64,000 bases of DNA, taken from the NCBI RefSeq assembly GCF_002127215.1, contig NZ_NFUT01000004.1:281986-345985 (forward strand), read 5' to 3'. Every line of letters begins with the position of its first letter. Position 1 is the stretch's first letter. Shown here piece after piece: positions 48,803 through 60,477 of this stretch. A model generated the notes under the pieces. It saw only the letters and a program-made list of their open reading frames with translations. It was not told the origin of the DNA and searched no databases. Position numbers and translations under genes: made by a program. This DNA comes from Hydrogenophaga sp. IBVHS2. Its GTDB lineage: Bacteria; Pseudomonadota; Gammaproteobacteria; Burkholderiales; Burkholderiaceae_C.

Positions 48803-49393
48803 ATGGCAGCGGACCCGTCGGCCGCCATGCGTGTGCTGCACGTCTGCATCGGCCAGGCCCGGCCACTGATCATCGGCAGACGCAGCTTCCTCTCGGCCAT
48901 CGGCAAGACCGCCGTCGAAGGGCCGGTGGCCCTGGGCCCGCTCGGCCTGGAGGGCGATGAACAGGCCGACCCCAGCGTGCACGGCGGCCTGGACAAGGCG
49001 GTCTATGCCTACCCGCAGGAACACTACCCGTTCTGGCAGGCCCAGCGCGGCGGCCTGCTCGACGACCCGCTGCCGCCGGGGGCCCTGGGCGAGAACCTGC
49101 TGGTGCAGGGTCTGTTGGAGAACGCGCTGTGGATCGGCGACGAACTGCACCTGCCCGATGCGGTGCTGCGCATCACGGCGCCACGCGAACCCTGCTTCAA
49201 GTTCAACGCCCGCATGGGCCTGAAGGACGCGGGTCAACGCATGATGGACGCGCTCAACCCGGGCTTCTACCTGTCGGTGGTCCGGCCCGGCCGGATTCAG
49301 GCCGGTGATCCGGTGGAACTGCGCCCCGGTCCGCGCGGTCTGCGGGTGGACGAGGCTTTTGCCGCCCGCCGGCTCAAACACCTGCGGGACTGA
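48803..49393 (+). CDS. MOSC-domain protein, YiiM-like
   Basis: 196 residues. MOSC landmarks: DEQADPSVHGGLDKAVYAYP, GALGENLLVQGL and PREPCFKFN with the conserved Cys thought to bind molybdenum cofactor sulphur. YiiM-type proteins reduce N-hydroxylated compounds or carry Moco sulphur; activity not certain. ATG 48803 starts right after pepP; an internal ATG at 48827 would give a more family-like N-terminus (MRVLHVCIGQ). Confidence 0.88.
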   Translation: MAADPSAAMRVLHVCIGQARPLIIGRRSFLSAIGKTAVEGPVALGPLGLEGDEQADPSVHGGLDKAVYAYPQEHYPFWQAQRGGLLDDPLPPGALGENLLVQGLLENALWIGDELHLPDAVLRITAPREPCFKFNARMGLKDAGQRMMDALNPGFYLSVVRPGRIQAGDPVELRPGPRGLRVDEAFAARRLKHLRD

Positions 49394-49525
49394 GATTCCC
49401 CGCCGAAATGTCACAAGCCCTGCGACCCCGGGGTGCGGACTGGATTACCGGGTTTTCCCGGGTCCGAACTTAGAATGCGAATTCTGCTTTCACATGGCAG
49501 GAATCCACACGCCAGGAGACACCGG

Positions 49526-51853
<2,328 letters not shown>

Positions 51854-51865
51854 GCCTCTCCACGC

Positions 51866-51919
51866 AAGCGGGCACCAACTTAGCAAGGGCCTGATGGCCC
51901 TTCCGGGTGCCCGCTTTTT
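51866..51919 (+). terminator. Nested-hairpin terminator after maeB
   Basis: Outer stem AAGCGGGCACC (51866-51876) with GGTGCCCGCTT (51906-51916); inner stem AAGGGCC (51885-51891) with GGCCCTT (51896-51902); T-run TTTTT follows at 51915-51919. Confidence 0.82.
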
Positions 51920-51980
51920 GTGCAATAACTTGCATTTCCGGGCTGGTTAGGGCACACTCGCGGTCTTGAATTTCAGGGTA

Positions 51981-52017
51981 AACCCGCCTCTCTCCATCGC
52001 ATTGGAGATGGCGGGTT
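51981..52017 (+). promoter_or_regulatory. Hairpin leader of the RNase gene
   Basis: AACCCGCC (51981-51988) pairs with GGCGGGTT (52010-52017), and within it TCTCCA (51991-51996) with TGGAGA (52003-52008). It lies just before the AGGAG ribosome site at 52027-52031 and the ATG at 52044. It could set translation of the RNase. Confidence 0.55.
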
Positions 52018-52043
52018 GATCACTTCAGGAGCAGCGAACGTTC

Positions 52044-52502
52044 ATGGGTCTGTGGCAGATCCGTCCCCAGCGCAGCGGCGGCCGGCACCGGGCCGGCAAG
52101 GGCTTCAAGGCGGCGTTGGCGGCGGCACTGGCAGCAGGGCTGACCGCGGTACTGAGCACCATCGTGGTGCAGGCCCGCACGCCGGATCCGACGCCCTCGA
52201 GCGCCGTCACCGGGACCACCATCGCGTTGTCCGGGCTGCCGGTCCAGGGTCAGCAGGTGATGGGTCAGATCCTGCAAGGGGGCCCGTTCCGTTATGAAAA
52301 GGACGGAACCGTGTTTTTCAACCGCGAACGGTTGCTGCCCCGGGAGAAGCGGGGTTATTACCGGGAATACACCGTGCCCACCCCAGGGCTGAAGCATCGG
52401 GGGGCGCGGCGTATCGTCTGCGGCGGGCAGGAGCCCCGGCAGCCGGATGCGTGTTACTACACCGAGGACCACTACGCCAGCTTCCGGCTGATCGTGCGGT
52501 GA
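52044..52502 (+). CDS. Secreted guanyl-specific ribonuclease of the Sa/barnase type
   Basis: 152 residues. A basic N-terminus and hydrophobic segment (about 20-43) look like a signal peptide or membrane anchor. The catalytic domain matches RNase Sa/T1 bacterial enzymes: GYYREYTVPTPGLKHRGARRIVCG with general base Glu108 and Arg123, and CYYTEDHYASF with His143. An extra loop with Cys126 and Cys137 is present. A barstar-like gene follows by 49 bases, as expected for an RNase and its intracellular inhibitor. Whether it is a toxin, a nutritional RNase or a contact-dependent effector is unknown. Confidence 0.85.
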   Translation: MGLWQIRPQRSGGRHRAGKGFKAALAAALAAGLTAVLSTIVVQARTPDPTPSSAVTGTTIALSGLPVQGQQVMGQILQGGPFRYEKDGTVFFNRERLLPREKRGYYREYTVPTPGLKHRGARRIVCGGQEPRQPDACYYTEDHYASFRLIVR

Positions 52503-52551
52503 CCCCGGGGTCGTTGGATCTTTAACTTTGACTGTGGAAAGAAGCGCGGAG

Positions 52552-53094
52552 ATGGACACGCCACTTCGTAATGTACGAACCAACATCGTTCAGTCGATTC
52601 GCGCCTTCGGCGTGAAGGAACTGCAGGCTGCCGCCGAACAGCTGGGTCATCACTTCCTCTACGCCAACCTGGCCAAAGCACAGAGCAAGCAGGACGTCCT
52701 GGAGCTGATCGCTGCGCAGTACACCTTGCCGCCGCACTTCGGCAAGAACTTCGACGCCCTCTACGACTGCATGACGGACATGGTGCACAAGTCGGGTCCG
52801 CAGACCGGCTTCATCGTGGTGCTGGAGCACATCCCGGCCCACTCCAAGTTCGACAAGGAAGCCCGCGAGCAGCTGCTCGACATCTTCCGCGACACCGCCG
52901 ACTACTGGTCCGACCGCCGCATCCCGTTCCGCTGCTTCTACTCCTTCTCGGTGGCCCGCACGCCCAAGGGTGAAGAGCCGATCGAGGTGCAGAGCGAGGA
53001 GCCCATGCCCACCGACAAGATCCTGGACGTGAGCCCCATGGCGCTGCGCATGAGCAGCCCGTTCAATGCCGGCTACTGGCTCAACGCCGCCTGA
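52552..53094 (+). CDS. Barstar-family RNase inhibitor
   Basis: 180 residues from ATG 52552; a TTG at 52528 is an alternative. The barstar fold core is FLYANLAKAQSKQDVLELIAAQYTLPPHFGKNFDALYDCMTDM, with Asp68 and Asp72 in the place of barstar's RNase-binding acidic helix. It is twice barstar's length owing to a C-terminal half (GFIVVLEHIPAHSKFD to FNAGYWLNAA) of the Burkholderiales-type extension. Cytoplasmic. It presumably neutralises the RNase encoded upstream until export. A strong terminator shared with ksgA follows. Confidence 0.83.
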   Translation: MDTPLRNVRTNIVQSIRAFGVKELQAAAEQLGHHFLYANLAKAQSKQDVLELIAAQYTLPPHFGKNFDALYDCMTDMVHKSGPQTGFIVVLEHIPAHSKFDKEAREQLLDIFRDTADYWSDRRIPFRCFYSFSVARTPKGEEPIEVQSEEPMPTDKILDVSPMALRMSSPFNAGYWLNAA

Positions 53095-53107
53095 AGCCCG
53101 TGACCTG

Positions 53108-53145
53108 ATGAAAAAAAGCCGCTGAGCCCAGCGGCTTTTTTTCAT
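53108..53145. terminator. Bidirectional terminator between barstar gene and ksgA
   Basis: A 17-bp perfect stem, ATGAAAAAAAGCCGCTG with CAGCGGCTTTTTTTCAT, around AGCC, with seven-base A/T runs on both sides. It includes the ksgA stop codon. Confidence 0.92.
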
Positions 53146-53909
53146 GCCTGGACGGCCTGGGTGAGCGCCACGTATTCGGCCACCGGCACCTCTTCGGCGC
53201 GGCGCTGCAGATCGAACCCGCCGGCGAAGCCGCGCGCATCGAGCCAGCGGCCCAGGGTGTTGCGCAGGATCTTGCGGCGCTGGCTGAAGGCGGTCTGCAC
53301 CAGCTCGCCGTACAGACCGACATCGATGGCCGGCGGCTGCGCCAGCGGCACCATGCGCACCACCGCGCTGTCCACCCTGGGAGGCGGATCGAAGCTGCCG
53401 GGCGGCACGAACAGCACGTTCTCCATGGCGTAGCGCCACTGGAGCATGACAGACAGCCGCCCGTAATCGGCGGTGGCCGGTGCCGCCACCATGCGGTCGA
53501 TCACCTCTTTCTGCAGCATGAAGTGCTGGTCGCGCACCACCGCCACATGGTCGAGCAGGTGGAACAGGATGGGCGTGGAAATGTTGTACGGCAGGTTGCC
53601 GACGATGCGCAGCGATCCCGGGGCCTGAAGCCGCTGCGCCAGGGCCGTGATGTCGACCTTGAGGATGTCGGACTCCACCACCTCGAGCTGCGGATGGGCC
53701 CGCAGCCGGGCGGCCAGATCGCGGTCGAGCTCGATGACGGTCAGCCGCCCCAGGCGTTCCACCAGCGGCTGCGTCAATGCGGCAAGGCCGGGACCGATCT
53801 CGACCACCGGTTCACCCGCCACCGGGGCGATGGCGGCCACGATGGCGTCGATGATGCCGTGGTCGGTCAGGAAGTGCTGGCCGAAGCGCTTGCGGGCAAC
53901 ATGGCTCAC
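53142..53909 (-). CDS. rsmA: 16S rRNA dimethyladenosine methyltransferase
   Basis: 255 residues (KsgA). It dimethylates A1518 and A1519 of 16S rRNA. SAM motif [17 protein letters not shown] and catalytic [11 protein letters not shown] are intact, with [10 protein letters not shown] at the start. The start is GTG at 53909, overlapping the surA stop (GTGA). In many relatives pdxA lies between surA and ksgA; here it is missing. Confidence 0.95.
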   Translation of the reverse strand: MSHVARKRFGQHFLTDHGIIDAIVAAIAPVAGEPVVEIGPGLAALTQPLVERLGRLTVIELDRDLAARLRAHPQLEVVESDILKVDITALAQRLQAPGSLRIVGNLPYNISTPILFHLLDHVAVVRDQHFMLQKEVIDRMVAAPATADYGRLSVMLQWRYAMENVLFVPPGSFDPPPRVDSAVVRMVPLAQPPAIDVGLYGELVQTAFSQRRKILRNTLGRWLDARGFAGGFDLQRRAEEVPVAEYVALTQAVQA

Positions 53910-55255
53910 AGCTGGGGTTCTTCGCGGATCTCGACGTAGGCGCGGGCCCGGAGGTCGCGCGCCCACAGCTCCAGCGCTTCGGCGGCCTTCTTCTCGCGCA
54001 CGATGTTGCGCACCGTCTCGCGCTGGTCGCGCTGGCTCAGTGCCTGCTGGCGACGCTCGTCCACCCGGATGAGGTGCACCCCGAAGCGGGAGACCAGCGG
54101 CGCGGACAGTTCGCCCGGCTTCAAGGCATCCATGGCCTGCTCGAACTCCGGCACGAACTGGCCCGGCGAGGCCCAGCCCAGATCGCCGCCACCGGCAGCC
54201 GATCCGTCGGCGCTGTGCTCGCGGGCCAGGTCCTCGAACCGGGCCTGACCGGACTGGATCTGCTGGCGGTACGTGTTGAGCCGCTCGATGGCCTGGGCCT
54301 GGCTGAGCTGGGCGGATGGCCGCAGCAGGATGTGACGGGCCCGGGTCTGGGTCACGGTGGCATCCACGCCGGCGGTGCGCTTCTCGACCACCTTGAGCAC
54401 GTGGAAACCGGCCGGGCTGCGCAGGGGACCGGCCACGCCACCCACCGGCAGATCCTTGACGCCGTTGACGAACAGCTCGGGCAGGCGACTCGACGGTCGC
54501 ATGCCGAAGGTGCCGCCCCGGGCGCGCTCGGGTGCGTCGGACATCTCGCGCGCCACGACGGCAAAGTCCTCCCCGGCCCGCACGCGCCGGGCGGCCTCGT
54601 CGGCCTTGGCCCGCAGCGCCTGCACCTGGGCTTCCGACGCGCCCTCGGGCACCGCCACCAGCACATGGCCCAGGTTGAGTTCCAGCGCATCCGGGTTGTT
54701 GGCCGGGCGCTGGTCGCGCAGGTGGTTGTCGATGTCGGCTTCACTGACCGTGACCTTGTTGATCACTTCGCGCTCCTGCAGGCGCTGCAGGGTGAGCTCG
54801 CGGCGGATGTCGGCTCGGAACTGGGCGATGTCGATGCCGGCGTCCTGCGTCAGGCGACGCCGGAATTCGTCGCGGCTGAGCTGGTTCTGGGCCGCCACAG
54901 CCTTCTCGGCCTCGTCGACCTCGTTCTCGTTCACACGGATGCCGACCTCGGCGGCGTGCTGCATCTGCGCGCGCTCGGTGATCAGCAGCTCCAGCACCTC
55001 GGCCTGCAGCTGCTCGCGCGTGGGCTGCGGGCCGCCGCGCTGGGCCAGCTGCTGCGCGATGCGCTGGGCACGCCGGCGGATCTCGCTGTTGGTGACCGGC
55101 TCGGAATTGACCAGCGCGACGATGAAGTCGGCGGTGCGGGCGGCCGTGGGTGCGGCGGCCGGGGCACGCGTGTTCTGGGCCAGGGCCGGGCCGGCCACCA
55201 GCAGGGCGGCCAGAGCCAGGGCGGACAGTCGGGACAGGGAGGTGCGATCAGTCAT
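53906..55255 (-). CDS. surA: Periplasmic chaperone and peptidyl-prolyl isomerase SurA
   Basis: 449 residues from ATG 55255. Signal peptide to about residue 26 (GPALAQ). N-terminal SurA_N helical chaperone domain, then two parvulin domains ([32 protein letters not shown]). It escorts outer-membrane proteins such as LptD to BAM. Its start overlaps the lptD stop by eight bases, and its stop overlaps ksgA. Confidence 0.95.
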   Translation of the reverse strand: MTDRTSLSRLSALALAALLVAGPALAQNTRAPAAAPTAARTADFIVALVNSEPVTNSEIRRRAQRIAQQLAQRGGPQPTREQLQAEVLELLITERAQMQHAAEVGIRVNENEVDEAEKAVAAQNQLSRDEFRRRLTQDAGIDIAQFRADIRRELTLQRLQEREVINKVTVSEADIDNHLRDQRPANNPDALELNLGHVLVAVPEGASEAQVQALRAKADEAARRVRAGEDFAVVAREMSDAPERARGGTFGMRPSSRLPELFVNGVKDLPVGGVAGPLRSPAGFHVLKVVEKRTAGVDATVTQTRARHILLRPSAQLSQAQAIERLNTYRQQIQSGQARFEDLAREHSADGSAAGGGDLGWASPGQFVPEFEQAMDALKPGELSAPLVSRFGVHLIRVDERRQQALSQRDQRETVRNIVREKKAAEALELWARDLRARAYVEIREEPQL

Positions 55256-57674
55256 AGTTCTGGAACCGGCTGGGTGACGGCAGGGTCTCTTCGCGCAGGT
55301 ACTGGTAGCGCGGGACGTTGTCCCTGAGGGTCTGCAGGGGGCTGGACCCGATGCGGGAGAAGCCGTTGAATTCGAGCTGGAACAGGATGCGTTGGGCGGC
55401 GGTGGCGGCGCTGCGCTGCAGACGCTCCAGGACGATGCGCCCGATCCAGCAGCCGCCATCGTACTCAAAGCCCGCCACCAGATCGACCACCTTGCGGTCG
55501 GGCACGCTGTAGTTGATGCGGCCCACGCTGTACCAGCGCCCCGGGCCCAGGGCCTGACCGGGCGTGGCCCGGCCGGGCGCCGCGTCGGACCAGGGCAGGC
55601 TCAGCGGCCATTGCCAGCCCACGTCGAACTGCTCGCTGCTGCCGCGCTGCAGGCGGTAGGCCGCGCTCAGCACGCGGTACGGCCCCGGCATGTAGCGGGT
55701 CAGGAGCGTGGTGCGCACCGAGTCCTTGATGGTCGGGTTGTACTGGAAGTTGGTGTCGACCAGCCACTGCGGCGTCCATTGCACCCGGGCGGCCAGCAGC
55801 ACGTCGCTGAAGCGCTCGGTGACCGGCGCTCCACCAGGCAGGAAGACGTTCTGGTCGCGCAGCAGGTAGCGCTGGGCCAGGCCCAGCCGCACGATTTCGG
55901 CGCCGTCGCGCGGATCGAGCAGACGGGAACTCACGCCCACGGTGAGTGCACGCGAATCGGTGATGCGGTCGTTGCCGCCGAACACGTTGTCGCTGAAGAT
56001 GGACGCGAAGTTGAAGTCCACCGCCGCCGAGTCGTAGTTGGGCAGCAGGCTCTGGTCGCGGAACGGTGTCCAGGTGAGGTAGGCGCGGGGTTCCAGCGTC
56101 TGCACGAAGTTGCGGCCGAAATAGCGGGCATCGCGCTCGAACACCAGGCCGGTGTCCAGACTGACGGTGGGCAGGGCGCGCGACGCCGAGGTGGCGCCGT
56201 TGGTCAGCGGCCGATCGAACTGGTACTGGGTGAGGTGCAGCTTGGCCCCCGGCTGGATGAACCAGCCCGGGCTGCGCCAGCGGCGCGAGAGGCTGGCGAT
56301 GGCCAGGCTGCGCGAGCCGTTGGGCTGGTCGATGGCAAAACGCAGGTCCCGCTCGAAGCGCGTGTGCTCCAGGTACAGCGACGGCTTGATGCCCTGCCAG
56401 CGACCGCCCTCGGTCTCGCCCGGGCCATAGCTGGCGATCAGCGACGGGATGCGGTCGTAGGGGGGCGTGATCGGCGCCGTGACGTCCTGCAGCGTCTGCC
56501 AGGTGTAGGCGCCGGCGCTGTAGCTCCAGGCGCCGCTGCCGCCGGACAGCACAGCGTCGCTGGGCAGCAGGCGGGTGGTCAGCGTGGGCAGGGTACGCGG
56601 AAAGTCGCGCCAGTAGTCGTCGTCGCTGACCCGGTTGAGGTTGAGGTTCAGGCCCAGCGAGCCCCGGCCCCCGGCGCGGTTGAGCGCACCCGCGAGGTTC
56701 TGCAGGTGCTGCAGCGAGTAGCCCCAGCGGTCCTGGTTGCGCAGGGAGTCCGACGGCATGTAGGAGCCTCGCACCTGGCCGTTGAAGTCGGGCTGCAGGT
56801 AACGGAACTCCGCGCCCAGGTCAACGCCCCGCTTGGACAGCAGCGTGGGATAGAGCGTGAGGTCGTAATTGGGCGCCAGGTTCAGGTAGTACGGTACCGT
56901 GACCTCCAGACCGCTGATGCTGTCCAGCCCGATGCTGGGCGGCAGGAAACCCGACTTGCGTGTGTCGGACAGCGGAAAGGTGAGGTAGGGCGCGCCCAGG
57001 ATGGGCACGCCCTGGAACTCCAGCACACCGCCGGTGGCGCGGCCGGTCTCCTCGACATTGTCGAACTCGATCTTGCTGGCACGCACCATCCAGGCCGGCA
57101 TCCAGTCGGCACCGGGCGTGCGCGGACAGGTGGAGTAACGGGCGTCGTAGGCCACCGCGTTGTCCTTGTCCAGGAAGTCGACCCGGCTGGCATCACCCTG
57201 CCCGCCGTTGCTCAGCAGCTGGAACGAGGGCTGGAAGAAGGTGCCCTTGAAGGTGTCGGTGTTCAGGCGCAGTTCGGGGCCGCTGAAGCGGTCGCCATTG
57301 CGGTTGATCATCACGTCGCCCTCGGCGCGCGAGTCACCGGTGGACGCGTCGTACTCCAGGCGCTGCGCGCGGATCACGCTGTTGTGTCGCCGCAGTTCGG
57401 CGTTGCCTTCGACGACGGTGTTCGACTCGGTCTGACCTTCGATGCGGTCACCGCTGACGAAGGTGGGCGCTTCCTGAACGGCGCCGGGATCCAGCCGTTC
57501 GGAGAGTTGCGGGCTGGGGCGCAGCTGCAGCGACTCGACGCTCTGCGCCTGCGCGGCCACCCCCAGCAGACCGCCGGCCACACAGGTGCCCAACCAGCGC
57601 ACGGCAGCAGTCACGGGCCGCACCGGACCGGGCTCGGCATCAGGAATCGGGGGCAGTGGCGCGCGGCGTTTCAA
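55248..57674 (-). CDS. lptD: LPS-assembly outer-membrane protein LptD
   Basis: 808 residues. Signal segment near residues 25-45 (GLLGVAAQAQ), an N-terminal OstA/jellyroll domain (VSGDRIEGQTESNTVVEGNAELRRHN) that takes LPS from LptA, and a large beta-barrel. It inserts LPS into the outer leaflet with LptE. The start is TTG at 57674 with a weak context; a downstream GTG is possible. First gene of lptD-surA-ksgA, divergent from the amgK-like gene, as in Pseudomonas. Confidence 0.95.
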   Translation of the reverse strand: MKRRAPLPPIPDAEPGPVRPVTAAVRWLGTCVAGGLLGVAAQAQSVESLQLRPSPQLSERLDPGAVQEAPTFVSGDRIEGQTESNTVVEGNAELRRHNSVIRAQRLEYDASTGDSRAEGDVMINRNGDRFSGPELRLNTDTFKGTFFQPSFQLLSNGGQGDASRVDFLDKDNAVAYDARYSTCPRTPGADWMPAWMVRASKIEFDNVEETGRATGGVLEFQGVPILGAPYLTFPLSDTRKSGFLPPSIGLDSISGLEVTVPYYLNLAPNYDLTLYPTLLSKRGVDLGAEFRYLQPDFNGQVRGSYMPSDSLRNQDRWGYSLQHLQNLAGALNRAGGRGSLGLNLNLNRVSDDDYWRDFPRTLPTLTTRLLPSDAVLSGGSGAWSYSAGAYTWQTLQDVTAPITPPYDRIPSLIASYGPGETEGGRWQGIKPSLYLEHTRFERDLRFAIDQPNGSRSLAIASLSRRWRSPGWFIQPGAKLHLTQYQFDRPLTNGATSASRALPTVSLDTGLVFERDARYFGRNFVQTLEPRAYLTWTPFRDQSLLPNYDSAAVDFNFASIFSDNVFGGNDRITDSRALTVGVSSRLLDPRDGAEIVRLGLAQRYLLRDQNVFLPGGAPVTERFSDVLLAARVQWTPQWLVDTNFQYNPTIKDSVRTTLLTRYMPGPYRVLSAAYRLQRGSSEQFDVGWQWPLSLPWSDAAPGRATPGQALGPGRWYSVGRINYSVPDRKVVDLVAGFEYDGGCWIGRIVLERLQRSAATAAQRILFQLEFNGFSRIGSSPLQTLRDNVPRYQYLREETLPSPSRFQNYD

Positions 57675-57718
57675 GGGGAGGCCGATGGGGCGTTTGTAGA
57701 ATCGACGGCCATTATCCT

Positions 57719-58840
57719 ATGGCCCCTGCCGGGGTCCCGCCGCTCCCCATGACCTCCTCCATTTCTGCTGTCGCCTGGGCCGACCCGCAACGGGAGGCCG
57801 CCTTCAGCGCCTGGCTGCAACCGCTGGCCGAGCGCCACGGTCTGGTCGTCGCCAGCCTGCGTCCGGCCTCGGCCGATGCCAGCTTCCGGCGTTATCTGCG
57901 CATCGACGCGGCCGGCGGATCCAGCCTGATCGTCATGGACGCGCCGCCGGCCCAGGAGAACTGCGAGCCCTTCGTGCGCATTGCCGGCCTGATGCGCGAG
58001 GCCGGCCTGCGGGTGCCGCAGATCCTGGCCTGGGACGAGGCGCAGGGCTTCATGCTGCTCGACGACCTGGGCCACCAGACCCTGCTTGACGTGATCCTGC
58101 CCGAGCAGCCGGCGGCCAACCTGCCGGCCTACCGCGCCGCCGTGGAGTCGCTGCTGGCCTGGCAGGTCGCCTCGCGGCCCGGCGTGCTGCCGCCTTACGA
58201 CGAGGCGCTGCTGCGCCGCGAACTGCAGCTGTTCCCCGACTGGTACCTGGGCCGCCACAAGGGCATCACCTTGCAGGGCAGCGCGGCCGAGATGCTGGGC
58301 AGGACCTTCGACACCATCGTGCAGCGGGTGCAGGCCGCGCCCCAGGTGTTCGTGCACCGCGACTTCATGCCGCGCAACCTGATGGTGCTGCGCGAGCCGG
58401 GCAGCACGCCGGCCACGCAGCTGGGTGTGCTGGACTTCCAGGACGCGGTGCACGGCCCGGTCACCTACGACATCGCCAGCCTGATGCGCGACGCCTTCCT
58501 GAGCTGGGACGAGGACTTCGTCATCGATGTGACGGTGCGCTACTGGGAGAAGGCCCGCAAGGCCGGCCTGATGGACTTCGAGGACTGGCACAGCGATTTC
58601 GGCGCCTTCTACCGCGCGGTGGAATGGATGGGCCTGCAGCGCCACCTGAAGGTGGCCGGCATCTTTGCGCGCATCACGCTGCGCGACGGCAAGCCCAAGT
58701 ACCTGGCCGATGCGCCGCGCTTCATCGGCTACATCCGTGCCACCGCCCACCGCTACCGCGAGCTCGGACCCCTGCTGCGCCTGATCGACGAGGTGGAAGG
58801 GCTTCAGGCCGCTTCCGGCTTCGCCTTCGGCCGGGTCTGA
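57719..58840 (+). CDS. amgK: Aminoglycoside-phosphotransferase-fold sugar kinase, AmgK-like
   Basis: 373 residues from ATG 57719 (or 363 from ATG 57749). Kinase-like motifs HRDFMPRNLMV (catalytic Asp and Asn) and LDFQDAVHGPVTYDIASL (metal Asp) with DASFRRYLRI at the start match AmgK, the N-acetylmuramate/N-acetylglucosamine anomeric kinase of cell-wall recycling. Divergence from lptD is the classical amgK position, but its partner murU is 10 kb away. TAGAAT at 57697 is a likely -10 box. Confidence 0.82.
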   Translation: MAPAGVPPLPMTSSISAVAWADPQREAAFSAWLQPLAERHGLVVASLRPASADASFRRYLRIDAAGGSSLIVMDAPPAQENCEPFVRIAGLMREAGLRVPQILAWDEAQGFMLLDDLGHQTLLDVILPEQPAANLPAYRAAVESLLAWQVASRPGVLPPYDEALLRRELQLFPDWYLGRHKGITLQGSAAEMLGRTFDTIVQRVQAAPQVFVHRDFMPRNLMVLREPGSTPATQLGVLDFQDAVHGPVTYDIASLMRDAFLSWDEDFVIDVTVRYWEKARKAGLMDFEDWHSDFGAFYRAVEWMGLQRHLKVAGIFARITLRDGKPKYLADAPRFIGYIRATAHRYRELGPLLRLIDEVEGLQAASGFAFGRV

Positions 58841-58851
58841 AGCTGCCCCCG

Positions 58852-59586
58852 ATGCCGCGCCTGTACTGCCCCGCCCCGCTGACCGCCGGGGCCGAGATCG
58901 ATCTGCCCGAGGGGGCGGCCCGCCATGTACAGGTGCTGCGCCATCAGCCGGGCGATGCCATCACCCTGTTCGATGGCCGGGGCGGTCAGTGGCAGGCGAG
59001 CGTGCTGAGCATGGGCCGCAGCCGGGTGCAGGTGCGGGTGGAGCGCCATGAGCCGATCGAGCGCGAAGCGTCACGGCCGGTGTGGCTGGCCCTGGGCATG
59101 CCGGCCAACGAGCGCATGGACTGGCTGGTGGAGAAAGCCACCGAGGTCGGCGTGGCCGGCATCGTTCCGCTGCACACGGCCCACGGCGTGCTTCGCCTGC
59201 AGGGCGAGCGGGCCCGGAAGAAGCAGGCGCACTGGCAGGCCGTGGCCCAGGCCGCCTGCGAACAATGCGGCCGCAACCGGCTGCCCGAGGTGCAGCCGGT
59301 GCAGGAACTGTCGCGCTGGCTGGCCGCGCCGCAGTCCGGCGATCCGGCGGACAGCCCGCTGCGCTGCGTGCTGTCGCTGGCCGAAGGCACCCGGCCACTG
59401 ACCCAGGTGCTGTCCGAGGTGGCAGCGGACCGTCCGGTGGTGTTCCTGAGCGGTGCCGAAGGCGGCCTGTCCCCGGCGGAGGACGCCCAGGCCCGCACGG
59501 CCGGTTTCCTGCCGGTCACCCTGGGGCCGCGCATCCTGCGCGCCGAAACGGCGGCACTGGCGGCCCTCAGCCTGGCCGTACTCTAG
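58852..59586 (+). CDS. rsmE: 16S rRNA m3U1498 methyltransferase
   Basis: 244 residues. N-terminal PUA-like RNA-binding domain and C-terminal SPOUT fold with the trefoil knot: EKATEVGVAGIVPL, EQCGRNRLPEV, VFLSGAEGGLSPAE and LGPRILRAETAALAAL, all diagnostic. It methylates U1498 in the decoding centre. Twelve bases after the AmgK-like gene, so probably cotranscribed. Confidence 0.95.
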   Translation: MPRLYCPAPLTAGAEIDLPEGAARHVQVLRHQPGDAITLFDGRGGQWQASVLSMGRSRVQVRVERHEPIEREASRPVWLALGMPANERMDWLVEKATEVGVAGIVPLHTAHGVLRLQGERARKKQAHWQAVAQAACEQCGRNRLPEVQPVQELSRWLAAPQSGDPADSPLRCVLSLAEGTRPLTQVLSEVAADRPVVFLSGAEGGLSPAEDAQARTAGFLPVTLGPRILRAETAALAALSLAVL

Positions 59587-59591
59587 GGCGG

Positions 59592-60461
59592 TCAGCGGTC
59601 GGGCGGGACCAGCCGGTCCAGCCAGGTGCGCAGTGCGTCGGTGACCGGGGCGTTGTCGGCCTCGTTGAAGATCTCGTGGTAGAGGCCGTCAAACCGGCGG
59701 GCCTGCACCCAGCGCGAAGGTGCAGCGCTGGCGAAGCGGTGACTGCCCTGGGGATCGACCAGGCGGTCATCGCCGGCATACAGCAGCAGCGTGGGCAGGT
59801 TCCACTGCGGGGCCGAGGCCAGCACGCGCGGGCCTCGGGTCTGGATGAAGCGGGCCAGCCGCGCGCTGATGCGGTCGTGCACCAGACGGTCGCGCTGGTA
59901 GGCCTGCACCACCGCAGCGCTGTGCGAGATCTTGCTGGCATCCAGCCCGTTGCCCAGGGCCAGGTCGGGCGCCACCCGCAGCATCAGGTCCAGCAGCCGG
60001 CGCTTGATCCAGCCGATGCCGGGGTCCAGCGCCGGGGACGACAGCACCAGCGCATCCACCAGGGGCCGCGCCGCACCCAGGTGGCGCTGCACATAGGCCG
60101 CCGACACCAGGCCACCCATGCTGTGTCCCAGCAGGATCAGCGGGCACGACCACGGCGTGGCAATGTGATGGCGCGTGTCTTCGACCAGCTCGTGCAGGTC
60201 GTCCAGCAGCGCGTCTTCATAGGGGATGCCGCCATGCGGACCGGCCGATTCGCCGTGACCTCGCTGGTCATACGCCCGGACCGCGAACCCCCATTCGTTG
60301 AGCTGCTGGGCCAGCGGGTCGTAGCGCCACGCATGCTCGCCCAGCCCGTGCACGATCAGCACCACGCCGCGCGGCCGCCAGCGCATGGGCAGGGGCCAGT
60401 CGTACAGGGCGAGGTTGAGGCCGTCGCGCAGGACGAAGGGGGCCTGGGTGGTGTCGGTCAC
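59592..60461 (-). CDS. Alpha/beta hydrolase, monoacylglycerol-lipase/lysophospholipase type
   Basis: 289 residues. Lid-bearing hydrolase with VHGLGEHAWRYDPLA, nucleophile Ser114 in GHSMGG, Asp in YAGDDRLVDP and His in FDGLYHEIFNE. This order matches monoacylglycerol lipase/lysophospholipase L2-like proteins. No signal peptide. It follows the M20 peptidase by 16 bases. Confidence 0.88.
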   Translation of the reverse strand: MTDTTQAPFVLRDGLNLALYDWPLPMRWRPRGVVLIVHGLGEHAWRYDPLAQQLNEWGFAVRAYDQRGHGESAGPHGGIPYEDALLDDLHELVEDTRHHIATPWSCPLILLGHSMGGLVSAAYVQRHLGAARPLVDALVLSSPALDPGIGWIKRRLLDLMLRVAPDLALGNGLDASKISHSAAVVQAYQRDRLVHDRISARLARFIQTRGPRVLASAPQWNLPTLLLYAGDDRLVDPQGSHRFASAAPSRWVQARRFDGLYHEIFNEADNAPVTDALRTWLDRLVPPDR

Positions 60462-60477
60462 GTCGGGCTCCGACCGG

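Noticed and set aside
55392..57752. A 786-codon plus-strand open frame opposite lptD
   Set aside because: LptD on the minus strand has a signal segment, jellyroll and barrel; the reverse frame is unsupported.
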